Positions 33,337 to 43,070 of a stretch of DNA of 64,000 nucleotides are shown piece by piece. The DNA comes from Blastomonas sp. CACIA14H2 (GTDB taxonomy: Bacteria > Pseudomonadota > Alphaproteobacteria > Sphingomonadales > Sphingomonadaceae), in assembly GCA_000503195.1 (NCBI GenBank), contig AYSC01000014.1:1-64000 (forward strand), read 5' to 3'. The position numbers were made by a program, and so were the translations under genes. The notes below the pieces were generated by a model. That model saw only the letters and a program-made list of their open reading frames with translations, was not told the origin of the DNA and searched no databases. Numbering within the stretch: position 1 is the first letter of the stretch; every line of letters starts with the position of its first letter.

Positions 33337-34266
33337 TTATCCTCTTTCTATGGTTTCGATGCGGAACGCGGCCAGGCCGTTCTGTTCACCCAGGCTGCCG
33401 CGCGCGAAGATGCGGTCGCCGATGATCAGCGGCAGGTTGCGCGCCGGTGGAATGGGAATGATGTCGCCGGGCTTGAGTTCGGCGAGCTGCGGCAGGGTCA
33501 GCACGGGCCGCGCCAGCACAGAGCGCGCGGGCAGCGTGACATGCGCCAGCGCCTGCGTCATCTGGTCGCGCCAGGCGGGATCCGGCAGCTGGTCGTCGGC
33601 AATGCCGGCGGGCGTCAGGCACTGTTCGGCCGCCTGCAACCCATCGAGCGGATAGACCAGCTCGAGCTCGTAGCGGATATTGTCGGGCAGCGTGATGCGG
33701 AAGCGCTGCACCACCATGCGCGCCAGCGGAGAGGCGATGCGCGCGCCATCGACCGAGGTCGCATGGCCGGCGGCATGGCAGGCGAAATTGCCGACCTCGT
33801 TCCACGAAGCGCCCAGGCGCTCACCGATGACGCGCGCAATGCGGCCGATCAGGCGGATATCGGTCGCGGTGAATTCCTTCTTGGGCGAGGCCATCTCGCG
33901 CGGCGCACCGCCGAAAAAGGCATCGAGCATCGCCGAAACGAACACCGGTTCCATCTTCAGCAGCACGCGGCCCTGCATCGGCGCGAGCTGGAACTGGCTG
34001 ATGCTCACCAGCTCGGCCTGGCGGTCACACCAGACATCGAACTGGGTGAATTCGGCATCGGGGGCATCGACGCGCAGCTTGACCCCCGCGATCGGCTCGA
34101 GTGCATGGCGCAGGCCCGTGCACAGCGATCGCGCGACGCGGCGCAGCACCGGCACGACCGTCTTCTGGTCGGCATCGGCCTTGGCAAAGCTGTGCTCGGC
34201 CGGGCGACGCTCGGCCTGGGCCGTGCCCAGGCCGTCGGTGGTATCGGAAAGTTCGCTGCTGCTCAT
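33337..34266 (-). CDS. fliM: Flagellar motor switch protein FliM
   Basis: 309-residue C-ring protein linking FliG and FliN. Middle domain includes [24 protein letters not shown] (residues about 90-113) and the C-terminal SpoA domain [14 protein letters not shown]...[17 protein letters not shown]. The N-terminal CheY-P-binding peptide, normally LSQDEIDALL, is not recognisable: the protein begins [14 protein letters not shown]. Either chemotaxis coupling uses a diverged motif or goes elsewhere. Start supported by AAGG 11 bases upstream and by the fliL stop 18 bases away. Confidence 0.92.
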   Translation of the reverse strand: MSSSELSDTTDGLGTAQAERRPAEHSFAKADADQKTVVPVLRRVARSLCTGLRHALEPIAGVKLRVDAPDAEFTQFDVWCDRQAELVSISQFQLAPMQGRVLLKMEPVFVSAMLDAFFGGAPREMASPKKEFTATDIRLIGRIARVIGERLGASWNEVGNFACHAAGHATSVDGARIASPLARMVVQRFRITLPDNIRYELELVYPLDGLQAAEQCLTPAGIADDQLPDPAWRDQMTQALAHVTLPARSVLARPVLTLPQLAELKPGDIIPIPPARNLPLIIGDRIFARGSLGEQNGLAAFRIETIERG

Positions 34267-34284
34267 CTGGATGTCGGCCTTGGC

Positions 34285-34851
34285 TTACTGGACCACGAAG
34301 CTGGTGAAATAGACGTCCTCGACACCGGCAAAGCCGGTCTTGTCGACCAGGACGTCGTTGATCACCTTCTTGAGCTGGCCCTTGAGCTGTTCCTTGCCCT
34401 CGATCGTCTCGAGCTGGATCGGATCGAAATCGCTGATCGCCATCAGGATGGCAGAGCGGATCGCGATATTGTGCTCGGTCAGCGCGGCGGGAACCTTCTC
34501 GTCGAAATAGGTCGAGACCGCGAGCGACATCTGGGCAAAGCCGCCGCCGCCGCGCAGGTTGGCGGTGAACGGCTCCTCGATGGGCAGATAGGTGACCTTG
34601 AACTTGGCATCGAGATGGCTGCCCGAGGCAACCTGCTTGAGCCCGGCCGCCTTGGCGGACACGGTCGTGCCGTCCTTCAGCACCACCTTGGGCGCATTGG
34701 GGTCTTCATGCTCGCCGCCGCCGATCATCCCGGCCGCGAAAAAGCCTGCGGCCGCGCCCCCGCCGCCGAGCACCAGCACGGCGACAAGCGGAATGAGCAG
34801 CTTCTTGACCATGCCGCCCTTCTTTTTCGGTTCCTTTTCGGTTTCAGCCAT
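34285..34851 (-). CDS. fliL: Flagellar basal-body-associated protein FliL
   Basis: 188 residues: cytoplasmic basic N-terminus (EPKKKGGMVKK), one transmembrane helix (LLIPLVAVLVLGGGGAAAGFF), and a periplasmic domain with FKVTYLPIEEPFTANLRG, FAQMSLAVSTYFDEKVPAAL and AGVEDVYFTSFVVQ at the end, matching FliL that surrounds stators. Between fliK and fliM in operon order. Confidence 0.93.
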   Translation of the reverse strand: MAETEKEPKKKGGMVKKLLIPLVAVLVLGGGGAAAGFFAAGMIGGGEHEDPNAPKVVLKDGTTVSAKAAGLKQVASGSHLDAKFKVTYLPIEEPFTANLRGGGGFAQMSLAVSTYFDEKVPAALTEHNIAIRSAILMAISDFDPIQLETIEGKEQLKGQLKKVINDVLVDKTGFAGVEDVYFTSFVVQ

Positions 34852-34891
34852 TTCTCGGTTCCCTCAAGAGAATTTCATGCGTTTCGTGAGT

Positions 34892-37465
34892 TCAGGCGTA
34901 GCGGACATTGCCGCGCGGACGGCGCGGCGCCGGGTTTGCATCGGACGTCTGGTCGGCAGGCGTCTGGCGCTGCGCGGCGTCACGGGCAGAGGCGCTTTCG
35001 GCGCCCGACTGGCCGCGCTGCTGTTGCTGCTGCGCAGATCCGTTCTGCGTGCCCGGCGATTGCTGGCGCAGTTCGACGGTCACTTCGGTGTTGCGCTGGC
35101 CCTGGCTGCGCAGATCCTGCTCGAGCCGGTGCTGCGAGCTCACCAGCGTGTCGCGCACCGCATCGTGCTCGGTGACGATGCGCACCTGATCGCGATCGGG
35201 CCCGGCGAGCATCTCGATATCGATGCGGCCGAGATGCTCGGGCATGACCTGGATCTTCACCATCTGCCCGCCATCGACGAGCTTGGCGATCTGGCCTTCG
35301 ATTCCGGCGACGAAGCCCGCATCAAAGGCAAGATTGTGCATCGGAACCTGCGGCTGCGCGGCGGCCTGCGGCGCCGCAGCGCCGGAGGCCTGCTGGACCT
35401 GCGGATTGACCGCGTTCAGTGCAGCGGCCCAGGCGGGCGGCACGGCCTCGATCGATGCCGGTGACAGGGGCTCGATGGCGAGGCTGCTGATACCGGTCTG
35501 GACCGTCAGGTCGGCGCGATCGAACAGCGCCGCGCGCGGTTCGGCGGCGCGCGGCGACTGCAGCGCGGTGTCGACGGTGCGGCGTGCAGCAGGGCTGACC
35601 TGCGCGCGCGGGGCCGGGCTCTGGACCGGAGTCGCCATGGCGATCGGGGCGGCCTGCGCGGCGCGAGCGGCGTCAGGCGCGCTCGCGGCCGCTGCGGGCA
35701 CGGCAGGCGCGGCCATCTGCGGCGCGCTCGCCTGCTGAACTGGGGCCTGCTGGCGAGATTCGACCGGCGCTGCGTCGGCCGGTGCCGGCTGCGCGGTGGC
35801 GCCGGTGCTAACGGCGGGCGACTGGGCCGGAAGAACCGACGCGCTGTCGGTCGATGCCAGCGGCGCGCTTGCCGTCTGCTGGTGTGCTGCCGGGGGCGGC
35901 AAATGGCTGGACGCGTTCGGAGCCGCGACCGGCTGCGCCGGAGCAGCGGCGACGGGCGCGGGCGCCTGACGCGCTTCGGTCGGGGCAGAAGGCTGAGCCT
36001 CGATCGCGCTGGGCGCCACGGGGGCGCTTGCCGCGAAATCCGACGGTGCAGGCTGATCAACGACCGCGCGCGGCGCGGCGGGCTGGATCGGAGCGGCGAC
36101 GTTGCGCGTGGACGCGGCACGGGCAGCGATCGGCGATGTTGCGGGCACCGGAGCTGGCGTCACCGGCGCGCTGGCAGGCGCCGTCGCGATGCCCGGCTGG
36201 GCCAGCGGCGTCTCGGGCGACCGGCTCTGGGCGAGATCGGCGGTGTCGCGCACCTCGCGGGGCTTGTCCGAGTGCGGTGCTTCGGGAGTTTCGGTTCGGG
36301 CCGTGTCGCCGCTGTCGCGCGCATCGATTGCCTGGCGCTCGTGCGGCGCTGCGGGCGCGGGCGCGGTTCCGGCAGCCGGAGCGGGTGCGGCCTGGGTCTG
36401 GGCAACCGCCATCGGCGCGCCCGAATTCGCCGCGGCGTCGGACGATACGGTGGCGGGGCGCATGTCGAGCGGCGCAGCCGGTTCGGGCTGCGACACCGGA
36501 CCGACCGCGTCTCCCGGGGCCGAAGCCATGCCGGGCTGGACGTCTTGCGGAGCGCGGGCGAGATGCGGAGCGGAAGCGTGATGCACCATCGGCCGCTCGG
36601 GCGATGCGCTTGCTACCTGGGGCTCGGCGTTTCGGCGCGGCGCTGCGGGCGCAGCCTCGGCAGCGATCCCGGTCGCGTCCAGATCGGTCACCGGTGCGTC
36701 GGGGCGCGGAGCCGGGGTCTGCGGCATGACGGGCGCAATGGCGACAGGCGCGATCGGCGCGGTCGATGCATCGCTCGTCGGTACCTTGTCGGCGGGCTCG
36801 GCAGCGGCGTGCGGGGTCGGAGCGGACAGGGTGGCGGTCTCCGCGCCCTCCGGCTCGGCTTCGGGCGCGATCTGCGCCCGGATCGGCATCGGCGCATCGG
36901 CGCGGATCAGATTGCGGAGATGCGGCACCTGCGACGCATGCGGCAGCGGCTGCACCGTCAGCGACGGCTGCGCAGCGGGCTGCTGGGCAACCGGCGCGCC
37001 TTCGGTATCGGCGACCGGCAGCGTCGCAGCCGCAGCGGTACGCGGCGTTTCGGGGGCCTGCGGGGCCGTGGCGAGGCTGGCAGCGCCGGTGAGCGCCGCC
37101 TCGATCACCTGCGAAGTGCTGGCCCCTTCGGGCAGCGCGACGATGACCGGGGCCTCGGGCGCGGCATGCGGCATGGCGATTTTGGGCAGCGCGGGCGCGG
37201 CAGGACCGCCGGACGGCGTCGCCGCCGGAGCGCTTTCGCCGATATCGGCCAGCGCTGCGGCAAAGGCGCCCTCGCCCTCCGCCTGCGATGCCGCGACAGG
37301 CGCAGCCATGCCCGCCACGGCGGCATCGCTTCCGGTCATCAGCGCCAGCTGGCTGGCAAAGGGGTTGGCGTCCAGGGTCATGCCCGGCTTACCAGCAGGA
37401 AGCGTGCCAATTGATAGCGAAAGCAGCGATGACCCTGAAAGGGCCTGCATCATGTCCTGGCTCAT
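34892..37465 (-). CDS. fliK: Flagellar hook-length control protein FliK
   Basis: 857 residues, about twice the enteric length (about 400). The conserved C-terminal hook-length domain is at about residues 715-815: FVAGIEGQIAKLVDGGQMVK, VMPEHLGRIDIEMLAGPD, TEHDAVRDTLVSSQHRLEQD and VTVELRQQ. The long N-terminal 700 residues are Ala/Pro-rich and low-complexity, as expected for the secreted ruler part. It overlaps fliJ by four bases (ATGA). A 40-bp gap separates it from fliL. Confidence 0.92.
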   Translation of the reverse strand: MSQDMMQALSGSSLLSLSIGTLPAGKPGMTLDANPFASQLALMTGSDAAVAGMAAPVAASQAEGEGAFAAALADIGESAPAATPSGGPAAPALPKIAMPHAAPEAPVIVALPEGASTSQVIEAALTGAASLATAPQAPETPRTAAAATLPVADTEGAPVAQQPAAQPSLTVQPLPHASQVPHLRNLIRADAPMPIRAQIAPEAEPEGAETATLSAPTPHAAAEPADKVPTSDASTAPIAPVAIAPVMPQTPAPRPDAPVTDLDATGIAAEAAPAAPRRNAEPQVASASPERPMVHHASAPHLARAPQDVQPGMASAPGDAVGPVSQPEPAAPLDMRPATVSSDAAANSGAPMAVAQTQAAPAPAAGTAPAPAAPHERQAIDARDSGDTARTETPEAPHSDKPREVRDTADLAQSRSPETPLAQPGIATAPASAPVTPAPVPATSPIAARAASTRNVAAPIQPAAPRAVVDQPAPSDFAASAPVAPSAIEAQPSAPTEARQAPAPVAAAPAQPVAAPNASSHLPPPAAHQQTASAPLASTDSASVLPAQSPAVSTGATAQPAPADAAPVESRQQAPVQQASAPQMAAPAVPAAAASAPDAARAAQAAPIAMATPVQSPAPRAQVSPAARRTVDTALQSPRAAEPRAALFDRADLTVQTGISSLAIEPLSPASIEAVPPAWAAALNAVNPQVQQASGAAAPQAAAQPQVPMHNLAFDAGFVAGIEGQIAKLVDGGQMVKIQVMPEHLGRIDIEMLAGPDRDQVRIVTEHDAVRDTLVSSQHRLEQDLRSQGQRNTEVTVELRQQSPGTQNGSAQQQQQRGQSGAESASARDAAQRQTPADQTSDANPAPRRPRGNVRYA

Positions 37466-37887
37466 TCCTCTGCCTCCTTGGGATATTTTCTCTTGAGCGG
37501 CAGGCGCGCGGCCTTGCGCTCGGCGGTCTCGTCCGCCGCCGCGATGGCCCTGCCCAGCAGCTTGGATGTGGTTTCTCGGTCGATATAGGCGGCAGTGCGT
37601 TGCCGCTCTGCCTGGGCAAGCGCTTGCCGCGCCCGGCCGAGCGCGACATGAATCTCGCCATCGGCGCGGATCAGCCGCTGCGCGAGCTCGAGCTGCGCGT
37701 GCAGCGCCGCGCCGTTCTGGCAGTGCGCGGCATCGAACGCATTGTCGCGAAGCTTCTTCAACCGCTCGGCATTGTTCTGCAGCGTCGCCTCGTTGCGCTG
37801 CGCCGTGGCCGCCGCGCCGATGGCGAGCTTGACCTGCGCCTCGCGCACCGCGTGGACGCGCTTCCAGGATTTGGGCTTGAGGCTCAT
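37462..37887 (-). CDS. fliJ: Flagellar export protein FliJ
   Basis: 141-residue, mostly helical protein (coiled-coil from about residue 10 to 120, e.g. VREAQVKLAIGAAATAQRNE) in the fliJ position between fliI and fliK, overlapping both by ATGA. FliJ is the stalk of the export ATPase. Sequence conservation in this family is low, so the call leans on size, coiled-coil content and order. Confidence 0.85.
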   Translation of the reverse strand: MSLKPKSWKRVHAVREAQVKLAIGAAATAQRNEATLQNNAERLKKLRDNAFDAAHCQNGAALHAQLELAQRLIRADGEIHVALGRARQALAQAERQRTAAYIDRETTSKLLGRAIAAADETAERKAARLPLKRKYPKEAEE

Positions 37888-39215
37888 GTGCCGAAGCTCT
37901 GCAGCAGTTCAGCGACGCTCTCGTCCAGATCGATGCGCTCGTGCGGTCCCTGGCGGATGAACGCCAGCAGATCGGGCCGGCGCGCCACCGCCTCGTCGAT
38001 ATTGGCGTCCGACCCTTCGCGATAGGCGCCCATCAGCAACAGGTCGCGATTTTCCTCATAGGCCGACCAGATGCGACGAAAATTGGCCATCGCGCGGCGA
38101 TGTTCGTCGGAGATGATGTCGGTCGCGACGCGGCTCAGCGACTTGCCGATGTCGATCGCGGGGAAGATGCCCTGCTCGGCCATCGAGCGCGACAGGATGA
38201 TATGCCCGTCGACGATCGCGCGCGCGCCATCGACCACCGGATCGTCGAGATCGTCGCCATCGGCGAGCACGGTGTAGAGCGCGGTGATCGATCCGCCGCT
38301 TTCCTTGTCATTGCCCGCGCGTTCGACCAGCTTGGGGATGAGCGCGAGCGCGGAGGGCGGATAGCCCTTCATCGTCGGCGGTTCGCCCAGCGCCAGCCCG
38401 ATCTCGCGCTGCGCATGCGCGACGCGGGTCAGGCTGTCGATGATCAGCAGCACCTTCTTGCCCTGCTTGCGGAAATATTCGGCGATCGCGGTCGCGCGGA
38501 ACGCGGCGCGCAGCCGCAGGATCGGGCTGTGGTCCGCCGGGACCGCGACGGTCACGGTGCGCGCCTTCATCGGGCCGGACATCTTGGTCTCGACGAAATC
38601 GCTGACCTCGCGCCCGCGTTCGCCGATCAGCCCGACGACGATCACGTCCGCCTCGGCAAAGCCGATGATCTGGCCGATCAGCACCGACTTGCCCACGCCC
38701 GAACCCGCCGCCACCGCGATGCGCTGGCCGTGGCCGGCGGTGAGCAGCGCGTTGATCGCGCGCACGCCGAGGTCGATGGTCCTGGTGACGCGCCCGCGGT
38801 TGAGCACGTTCTCGCGCTTGCCGGCGAGCGGCCAGCGGTCGTGCGCGATGATCGGGCCCATGCCGTCGAGCGGCTCGCCCATCGGACCGATGATCCGGCC
38901 GAGCAGCGCATCACCGACCACCGCCATATTGGCCTGGGCATCGGGCTCGACCCGCGCACCGCTGCGCAGCGCGGCATCGCTTTCCAGCGGCACCATCATC
39001 GCGCGCGAGCCGCGGAATCCCGCGATCTCGGCGCGGATGCGGCGGCCATCGGCGGCGCGCACCGATCCGCCATAGCCGATCGGATAATCGAAGCCGGTCA
39101 CTTCGAGCATCCCGCCCTCGTGCGCGACCAGACGGCCGACGCGGCGCGGGCCGGCCTCGAGCGCGGCAATCTTGTCGGTGAACTGGCGAACCGCCTCTTC
39201 CTGTGCCGCGATCAC
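37884..39215 (-). CDS. fliI: Flagellum-specific export ATPase FliI
   Basis: 443-residue F1-like ATPase driving type III export. Walker A AAGSGVGKSVLIGQI, then VVGLIGERGREVSDFVE, Walker B KVLLIIDSLTRVAHAQREIG and the family stretch GSITALYTVLADGDDLDDPV. The GTG start at 39215 overlaps the fliH stop and gives the usual length. The longer in-frame extension to an ATG at 39356 runs antisense-like through fliH and is rejected. Confidence 0.95.
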   Translation of the reverse strand: MIAAQEEAVRQFTDKIAALEAGPRRVGRLVAHEGGMLEVTGFDYPIGYGGSVRAADGRRIRAEIAGFRGSRAMMVPLESDAALRSGARVEPDAQANMAVVGDALLGRIIGPMGEPLDGMGPIIAHDRWPLAGKRENVLNRGRVTRTIDLGVRAINALLTAGHGQRIAVAAGSGVGKSVLIGQIIGFAEADVIVVGLIGERGREVSDFVETKMSGPMKARTVTVAVPADHSPILRLRAAFRATAIAEYFRKQGKKVLLIIDSLTRVAHAQREIGLALGEPPTMKGYPPSALALIPKLVERAGNDKESGGSITALYTVLADGDDLDDPVVDGARAIVDGHIILSRSMAEQGIFPAIDIGKSLSRVATDIISDEHRRAMANFRRIWSAYEENRDLLLMGAYREGSDANIDEAVARRPDLLAFIRQGPHERIDLDESVAELLQSFGT

Positions 39216-39892
39216 TGGTCGCCCTCCAGATCGTCGATCAGGCCCTGCAGCGCATCGAGCATCGGCTGGGTGCCCTGCTCGATCCAGCCATCGGCATGGT
39301 TCAAGGATACCGTACCCCGGCGGATCGACGGATCGGGGGTGAGCACCAGGCCGCATTCGGCATCGCCGAGCAGCTTGAGGTCATCGGGGTGAAGGTGCAG
39401 CGCGCTGCCGCGCATGTCGCGGGTGACGAGCGCGGCGAGCGAGCGGCAGTGCTTCTCCAGCACCGCGGCATCGGGTTCGGCAAAGCCGCTCGAGCGTTCG
39501 AGCATCTGCTTCATCGCGTGCAGCAGCATCGCGCACAGCCCCTGCGAGAGCTGCGGGCGCAGCGCGGTGATCGCCCGGGCCAGCGCCTCGGTCGCGGCAT
39601 CGCTCGCCTGCAGCTCGGCCTGGGCCTGGGCGATGCCATCGGCGACGCCCTGATCATAGGCCTGAACCAGCAGTTCGTCCTGCGACGGGCCGGTCTCGAC
39701 CATCAGGTCGCCATCGAACCCGTCGTCCTCGCCGAAATCCATCGGCTCGGCGTGCAGATCGGCTTCGGCCAGGTCGGCCATCGACGAGAAGATCGGCGAA
39801 GGGCGGAAGGCACTGGCACTGGGCTGCATCTGCCAGACTGGCATGAACTGCGCCTCGCCGGTTGGGGTGATCGAAATCGGGCGATCAGACAT
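39212..39892 (-). CDS. fliH: Flagellar assembly protein FliH
   Basis: 226 residues, the peripheral stalk and inhibitor of FliI. N-terminal acidic region, then a helical middle (YDQGVADGIAQAQAELQA) and a C-terminal V-ATPase-E-like domain with LHPDDLKLLGDAECGLVLTPDPSIRRG. It overlaps fliG by 8 bases and fliI by 4. Confidence 0.88.
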   Translation of the reverse strand: MSDRPISITPTGEAQFMPVWQMQPSASAFRPSPIFSSMADLAEADLHAEPMDFGEDDGFDGDLMVETGPSQDELLVQAYDQGVADGIAQAQAELQASDAATEALARAITALRPQLSQGLCAMLLHAMKQMLERSSGFAEPDAAVLEKHCRSLAALVTRDMRGSALHLHPDDLKLLGDAECGLVLTPDPSIRRGTVSLNHADGWIEQGTQPMLDALQGLIDDLEGDQ

Positions 39893-40937
39893 ATTCGTCG
39901 CCGCCTCCGCCGATCACGATATCGCCGGCATCGGCCATGCGCTTGGCCACCTGGATGACCGCGCGCTGCGCCTCGAGCACTTCCGACATCGGCATCGGGC
40001 CGCGATCGGCGATCTCGTCGGCGATCGACTGCGCGGCGCGGCTCGACATGCACCCGAACATCTTGTCGCGCAGCTTGTCTTCGGCACCCTTGAGCGCGGG
40101 GACGAGCAGCTTGGATTCGAGCCCGCGCACCAGCGTTCCCAGATCCTTGGCATCGAGCTGGATCAGGTCGGCAAAGACGAACATCTCGTCCTCGATCCGG
40201 CGCGCGATCTCCTTGTCGCGCTTGGTGACCGCGCGGATGATCCGCTGGCTCTCGCGCTTGTTGATGATGTTCATGATCGCCGCCGCATCCGACGTGCCGC
40301 CCGAGGACGATGCGCTGCCGCCACCGCGCGGTGCCGCACCCTGATTGACCAGCAGCGCCTCGATCGTCTCAACCGCCTCGGGGCTCACCGGCCCCAGGGT
40401 GGCGAGACGGAACACGACGTCCTCCTGCGCTTCGGGGGGCAGCAGCTGCAGCACATTGGCGGCGATTTCGGGCTTGAGGAACGACAGCACGACCGCCGCG
40501 ATCTGCGGATGCTCGTGCTCGACCAGCAGCGCGATCTCGACCGGGTCCATCCATTTGAGGGCCTCGAGCCCGCCGCCGGCCTTTTTCGGCGCGATCTTGG
40601 TGAGCATCGTCTCGGCGCGGCGGTCGCCCAGCGCGCGCTTGAGCATGCCCTCGATCTGCTCTTCGGCCTTGTAGCCCAGCATCGTGCGGTTGCGCGCCTT
40701 GTCGATGAACATGTCGAGCACCTCGTTGATGTCCTCGGCACCGATATCGGCGACGGTGTACATCATCTCGCTGAGCTGGCGGACCTCCTCGGGCTCCAGC
40801 CGGGCGAGGATCTCGGCGGCCTGTTCCTCGGAAAAGAGCAGCATCAGGATCGCCGCGGCCTGCTGGCCGGGGATCGGACGCCGTGCGGGCGCGGCGGTAG
40901 CGCCATCTTGAGTCATCATGTCGAGAGCATCAGGCAT
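39885..40937 (-). CDS. fliG: Flagellar motor switch protein FliG
   Basis: 350-residue rotor protein. N-terminal domain AAAILMLLFSEEQAAEILARL; middle EHPQIAAVVLSFLKPEIAANVL (EHPQ motif); C-terminal torque domain DEMFVFADLIQLDAKDLGTL and ALKGAEDKLRDKMFGCMSSR, with the charged positions of enteric FliG largely kept. Start at 40937 overlaps the fliF stop by 8 bases; an upstream in-frame ATG at 40964 lies deeper inside fliF. Confidence 0.95.
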   Translation of the reverse strand: MPDALDMMTQDGATAAPARRPIPGQQAAAILMLLFSEEQAAEILARLEPEEVRQLSEMMYTVADIGAEDINEVLDMFIDKARNRTMLGYKAEEQIEGMLKRALGDRRAETMLTKIAPKKAGGGLEALKWMDPVEIALLVEHEHPQIAAVVLSFLKPEIAANVLQLLPPEAQEDVVFRLATLGPVSPEAVETIEALLVNQGAAPRGGGSASSSGGTSDAAAIMNIINKRESQRIIRAVTKRDKEIARRIEDEMFVFADLIQLDAKDLGTLVRGLESKLLVPALKGAEDKLRDKMFGCMSSRAAQSIADEIADRGPMPMSEVLEAQRAVIQVAKRMADAGDIVIGGGGDEYV

Positions 40938-42702
40938 TAACAGGCTCCTTGGCGCCATCGGCATTGCCCTTCAGCAGCTCGCGGACCACCAGCGTGGCGT
41001 GGTCGGGATTCTGCCGGACGAAATTCTGGATCAGCAAAGCGCGCTCCTGATAGGTCGAGGCGGCGTTGATCATGTCGAGCGTGACCGGCTCGTTCTCCTT
41101 GGCCGGGCGGGCGCCTGCGCCATTGGCATCCCGGCCGTCATTGCCCAGTGCCTGGGACAGCAGTTCGCCGGTTTCCGCCGCCTTCACCGCATCCGCCGCC
41201 GCCTTGTCATCGGCCTTCTGGCGGGTGTAGCGCTTGAGCAGCGGGCGACCGATGCCGAAGATCAGCGCCAGCGCGACGAGCAGCGCGGAGACGTTGCGCA
41301 CCACCATGTTGAACCAGCTCGCCTCGTAGAAGGGCTCCTCGACCTTGGTGACGGGCTCGAAATTGCGCGACGAGATCGCGACCTGGTCGCCGCGCGCGGT
41401 ATCGAAGCCGATCGCGCCCTTGACCAGCGCCTCGATGGCGGCGATTTCCTGCGGGCTGCGCTCCTTGCCGCCGGGCAGGTTCTTCACCGCGACCGCAACC
41501 GAGATGCGGGTGACCTTGCCCGAAGGCTCCTTGGTCACCGCGATCTGGCGGCCCAGCTCGAAATTGCGGTTGGTCTGCTCGTTGCGCGTGGTCGGCGCAC
41601 CGGGCGCGGCGGCTTCGGCGCCGGTCAGCTGGCCACCGGCCTGCGGCGTGACATTGGGATCGGCGGGCGGCTGGTTGGCCAGCGCGCCGGGGACACCGCC
41701 GGCAGGTGCAGGATTGGTCTCGGTTGAGATCGACGTCTGCTCGCTCTTCACCCGCGCTTCATCGGCGGGGAAGCTTTCGGTCGTCGCCTGGCGCTCGGTC
41801 ATGTTGATCTCGGTCGAGACCTCGGCAACGAAATTGCCGGCGCCCAGAACCGGGGTCAGCAGCGCGTTGAGCTGGCGGCGATAGCGTTCCTCGATCGCTT
41901 CCTTCATCTCGATCTGCTGTTCGACACCGTTCATGCCGGTCTTGCCGTCGCCCGAAAGCAGGCGGCCGTTCTGGTCGACGACCGAGACATTGTCCGCCGA
42001 CAGCCCGGGGACCGAGCTGGCGACGAGATGGATGATCGCCTGGACCTGCGATTCGGGCAGGCGTCCGGCATTGGCGAGCTGCAGCACCACCGAGGCGGCG
42101 GGTTCGTTGCGGTCGCGGATGAACACGCTGGGCGGTTCGACCGCCAGATGCACGCGCGCGGAGACCACCGATTCCATCGCCTCGATGCTGCGCGCCAGAT
42201 CGAGCTCGCGCGCGGCGCGGAGCTTTTCATTCTCCACCGCGCGGCTGGCGCCCATCGGCATCGACGAGATCAGCTCGTCGCCGCTCGGCGCGCTCTTGGG
42301 CAGGCCCTGCGCAGCAAGCGCGATCTTGGCCTTGTGGTAATCCTCTTCGGAAACCATGATCGTGCCCGAGCTTTCCTCGAAGCTGTACGGAATGGTCGAG
42401 CTGTCGAGCGCGGCGATCACCGCCGCCTTGTCGCTATCGGGCAACCCACGGAACAGATCGCGCTGCGGCGGTTCGCGCAGCGCGGCCCAGGCAAGCACCG
42501 AGAGCAGCACGACGCCGAGAAAGCCGACCAGCGGCATCGCCCTGGACACCGCTGGCTGGCTCATGAAATTGCGGACCTGCGCCGGGATCGCGGTGCCGTT
42601 GAGCACGCGCGCGCCGGCACCTGCGCCGGTGTTGGGGCTCCCGGGGATCACTGCCGGGGCGGATCCGTCGACACTATTGGGGGTGATCGTGATATCGGAC
42701 AT
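40930..42702 (-). CDS. fliF: Flagellar MS-ring protein FliF
   Basis: 590 residues. Two transmembrane helices flank the ring-building motifs: N-terminal LVGFLGVVLLSVLAWAAL (about residues 57-74) and C-terminal NVSALLVALALIFGIGRPLL. Periplasmic YscJ/FliF domain: LARSIEAMESVVSARVHLAV and SVFIRDRNEPAASVVLQL. The C-terminal tail LDMINAASTYQERALLIQNFV binds FliG. 3 bp separate it from fliE. Confidence 0.96.
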   Translation of the reverse strand: MSDITITPNSVDGSAPAVIPGSPNTGAGAGARVLNGTAIPAQVRNFMSQPAVSRAMPLVGFLGVVLLSVLAWAALREPPQRDLFRGLPDSDKAAVIAALDSSTIPYSFEESSGTIMVSEEDYHKAKIALAAQGLPKSAPSGDELISSMPMGASRAVENEKLRAARELDLARSIEAMESVVSARVHLAVEPPSVFIRDRNEPAASVVLQLANAGRLPESQVQAIIHLVASSVPGLSADNVSVVDQNGRLLSGDGKTGMNGVEQQIEMKEAIEERYRRQLNALLTPVLGAGNFVAEVSTEINMTERQATTESFPADEARVKSEQTSISTETNPAPAGGVPGALANQPPADPNVTPQAGGQLTGAEAAAPGAPTTRNEQTNRNFELGRQIAVTKEPSGKVTRISVAVAVKNLPGGKERSPQEIAAIEALVKGAIGFDTARGDQVAISSRNFEPVTKVEEPFYEASWFNMVVRNVSALLVALALIFGIGRPLLKRYTRQKADDKAAADAVKAAETGELLSQALGNDGRDANGAGARPAKENEPVTLDMINAASTYQERALLIQNFVRQNPDHATLVVRELLKGNADGAKEPVNA

Positions 42703-42705
42703 GGA

Positions 42706-43050
42706 TTACACCGGCATGTTCATGATGTCCTGATAAGCGGACAGCAATTTGTTACGGACCTGCAGCGTCGCTTCGAAACCGATCGACGCCTTCTGCTTGG
42801 CCATCATCACCGCCGCGATGTCGGTGGTCTGGCCCATTTCATAGGCGGTCGCTGCGTCCGAAGAGGCGTGCTGCACCTGGTTGACCTGATCGAGCGCGGT
42901 CTTGAGCGTGCCCGAAAAGCCGTCGGGCTTGGTTTCGGTCGGCTCGGTGCCCAGCATGGGGGATTTCTTGCTGAGCTGCTGGAGCGCGCTGTTCTGCTGC
43001 AGGATGGCGTTGCGCGCGGCCATGATGGAGCTGCTGATATTGGTGCTCAT
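42706..43050 (-). CDS. fliE: Flagellar hook-basal body protein FliE
   Basis: 114 residues, the MS-ring/rod junction protein. C-terminal signature QTTDIAAVMMAKQKASIGFE followed by ATLQVRNKLLSAYQDIMNMPV is diagnostic. It is the first structural gene after the regulator, 20 bases downstream of its stop. Confidence 0.94.
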   Translation of the reverse strand: MSTNISSSIMAARNAILQQNSALQQLSKKSPMLGTEPTETKPDGFSGTLKTALDQVNQVQHASSDAATAYEMGQTTDIAAVMMAKQKASIGFEATLQVRNKLLSAYQDIMNMPV

Positions 43051-43070
43051 GGGTTAGGTCCCGTGTTCGA

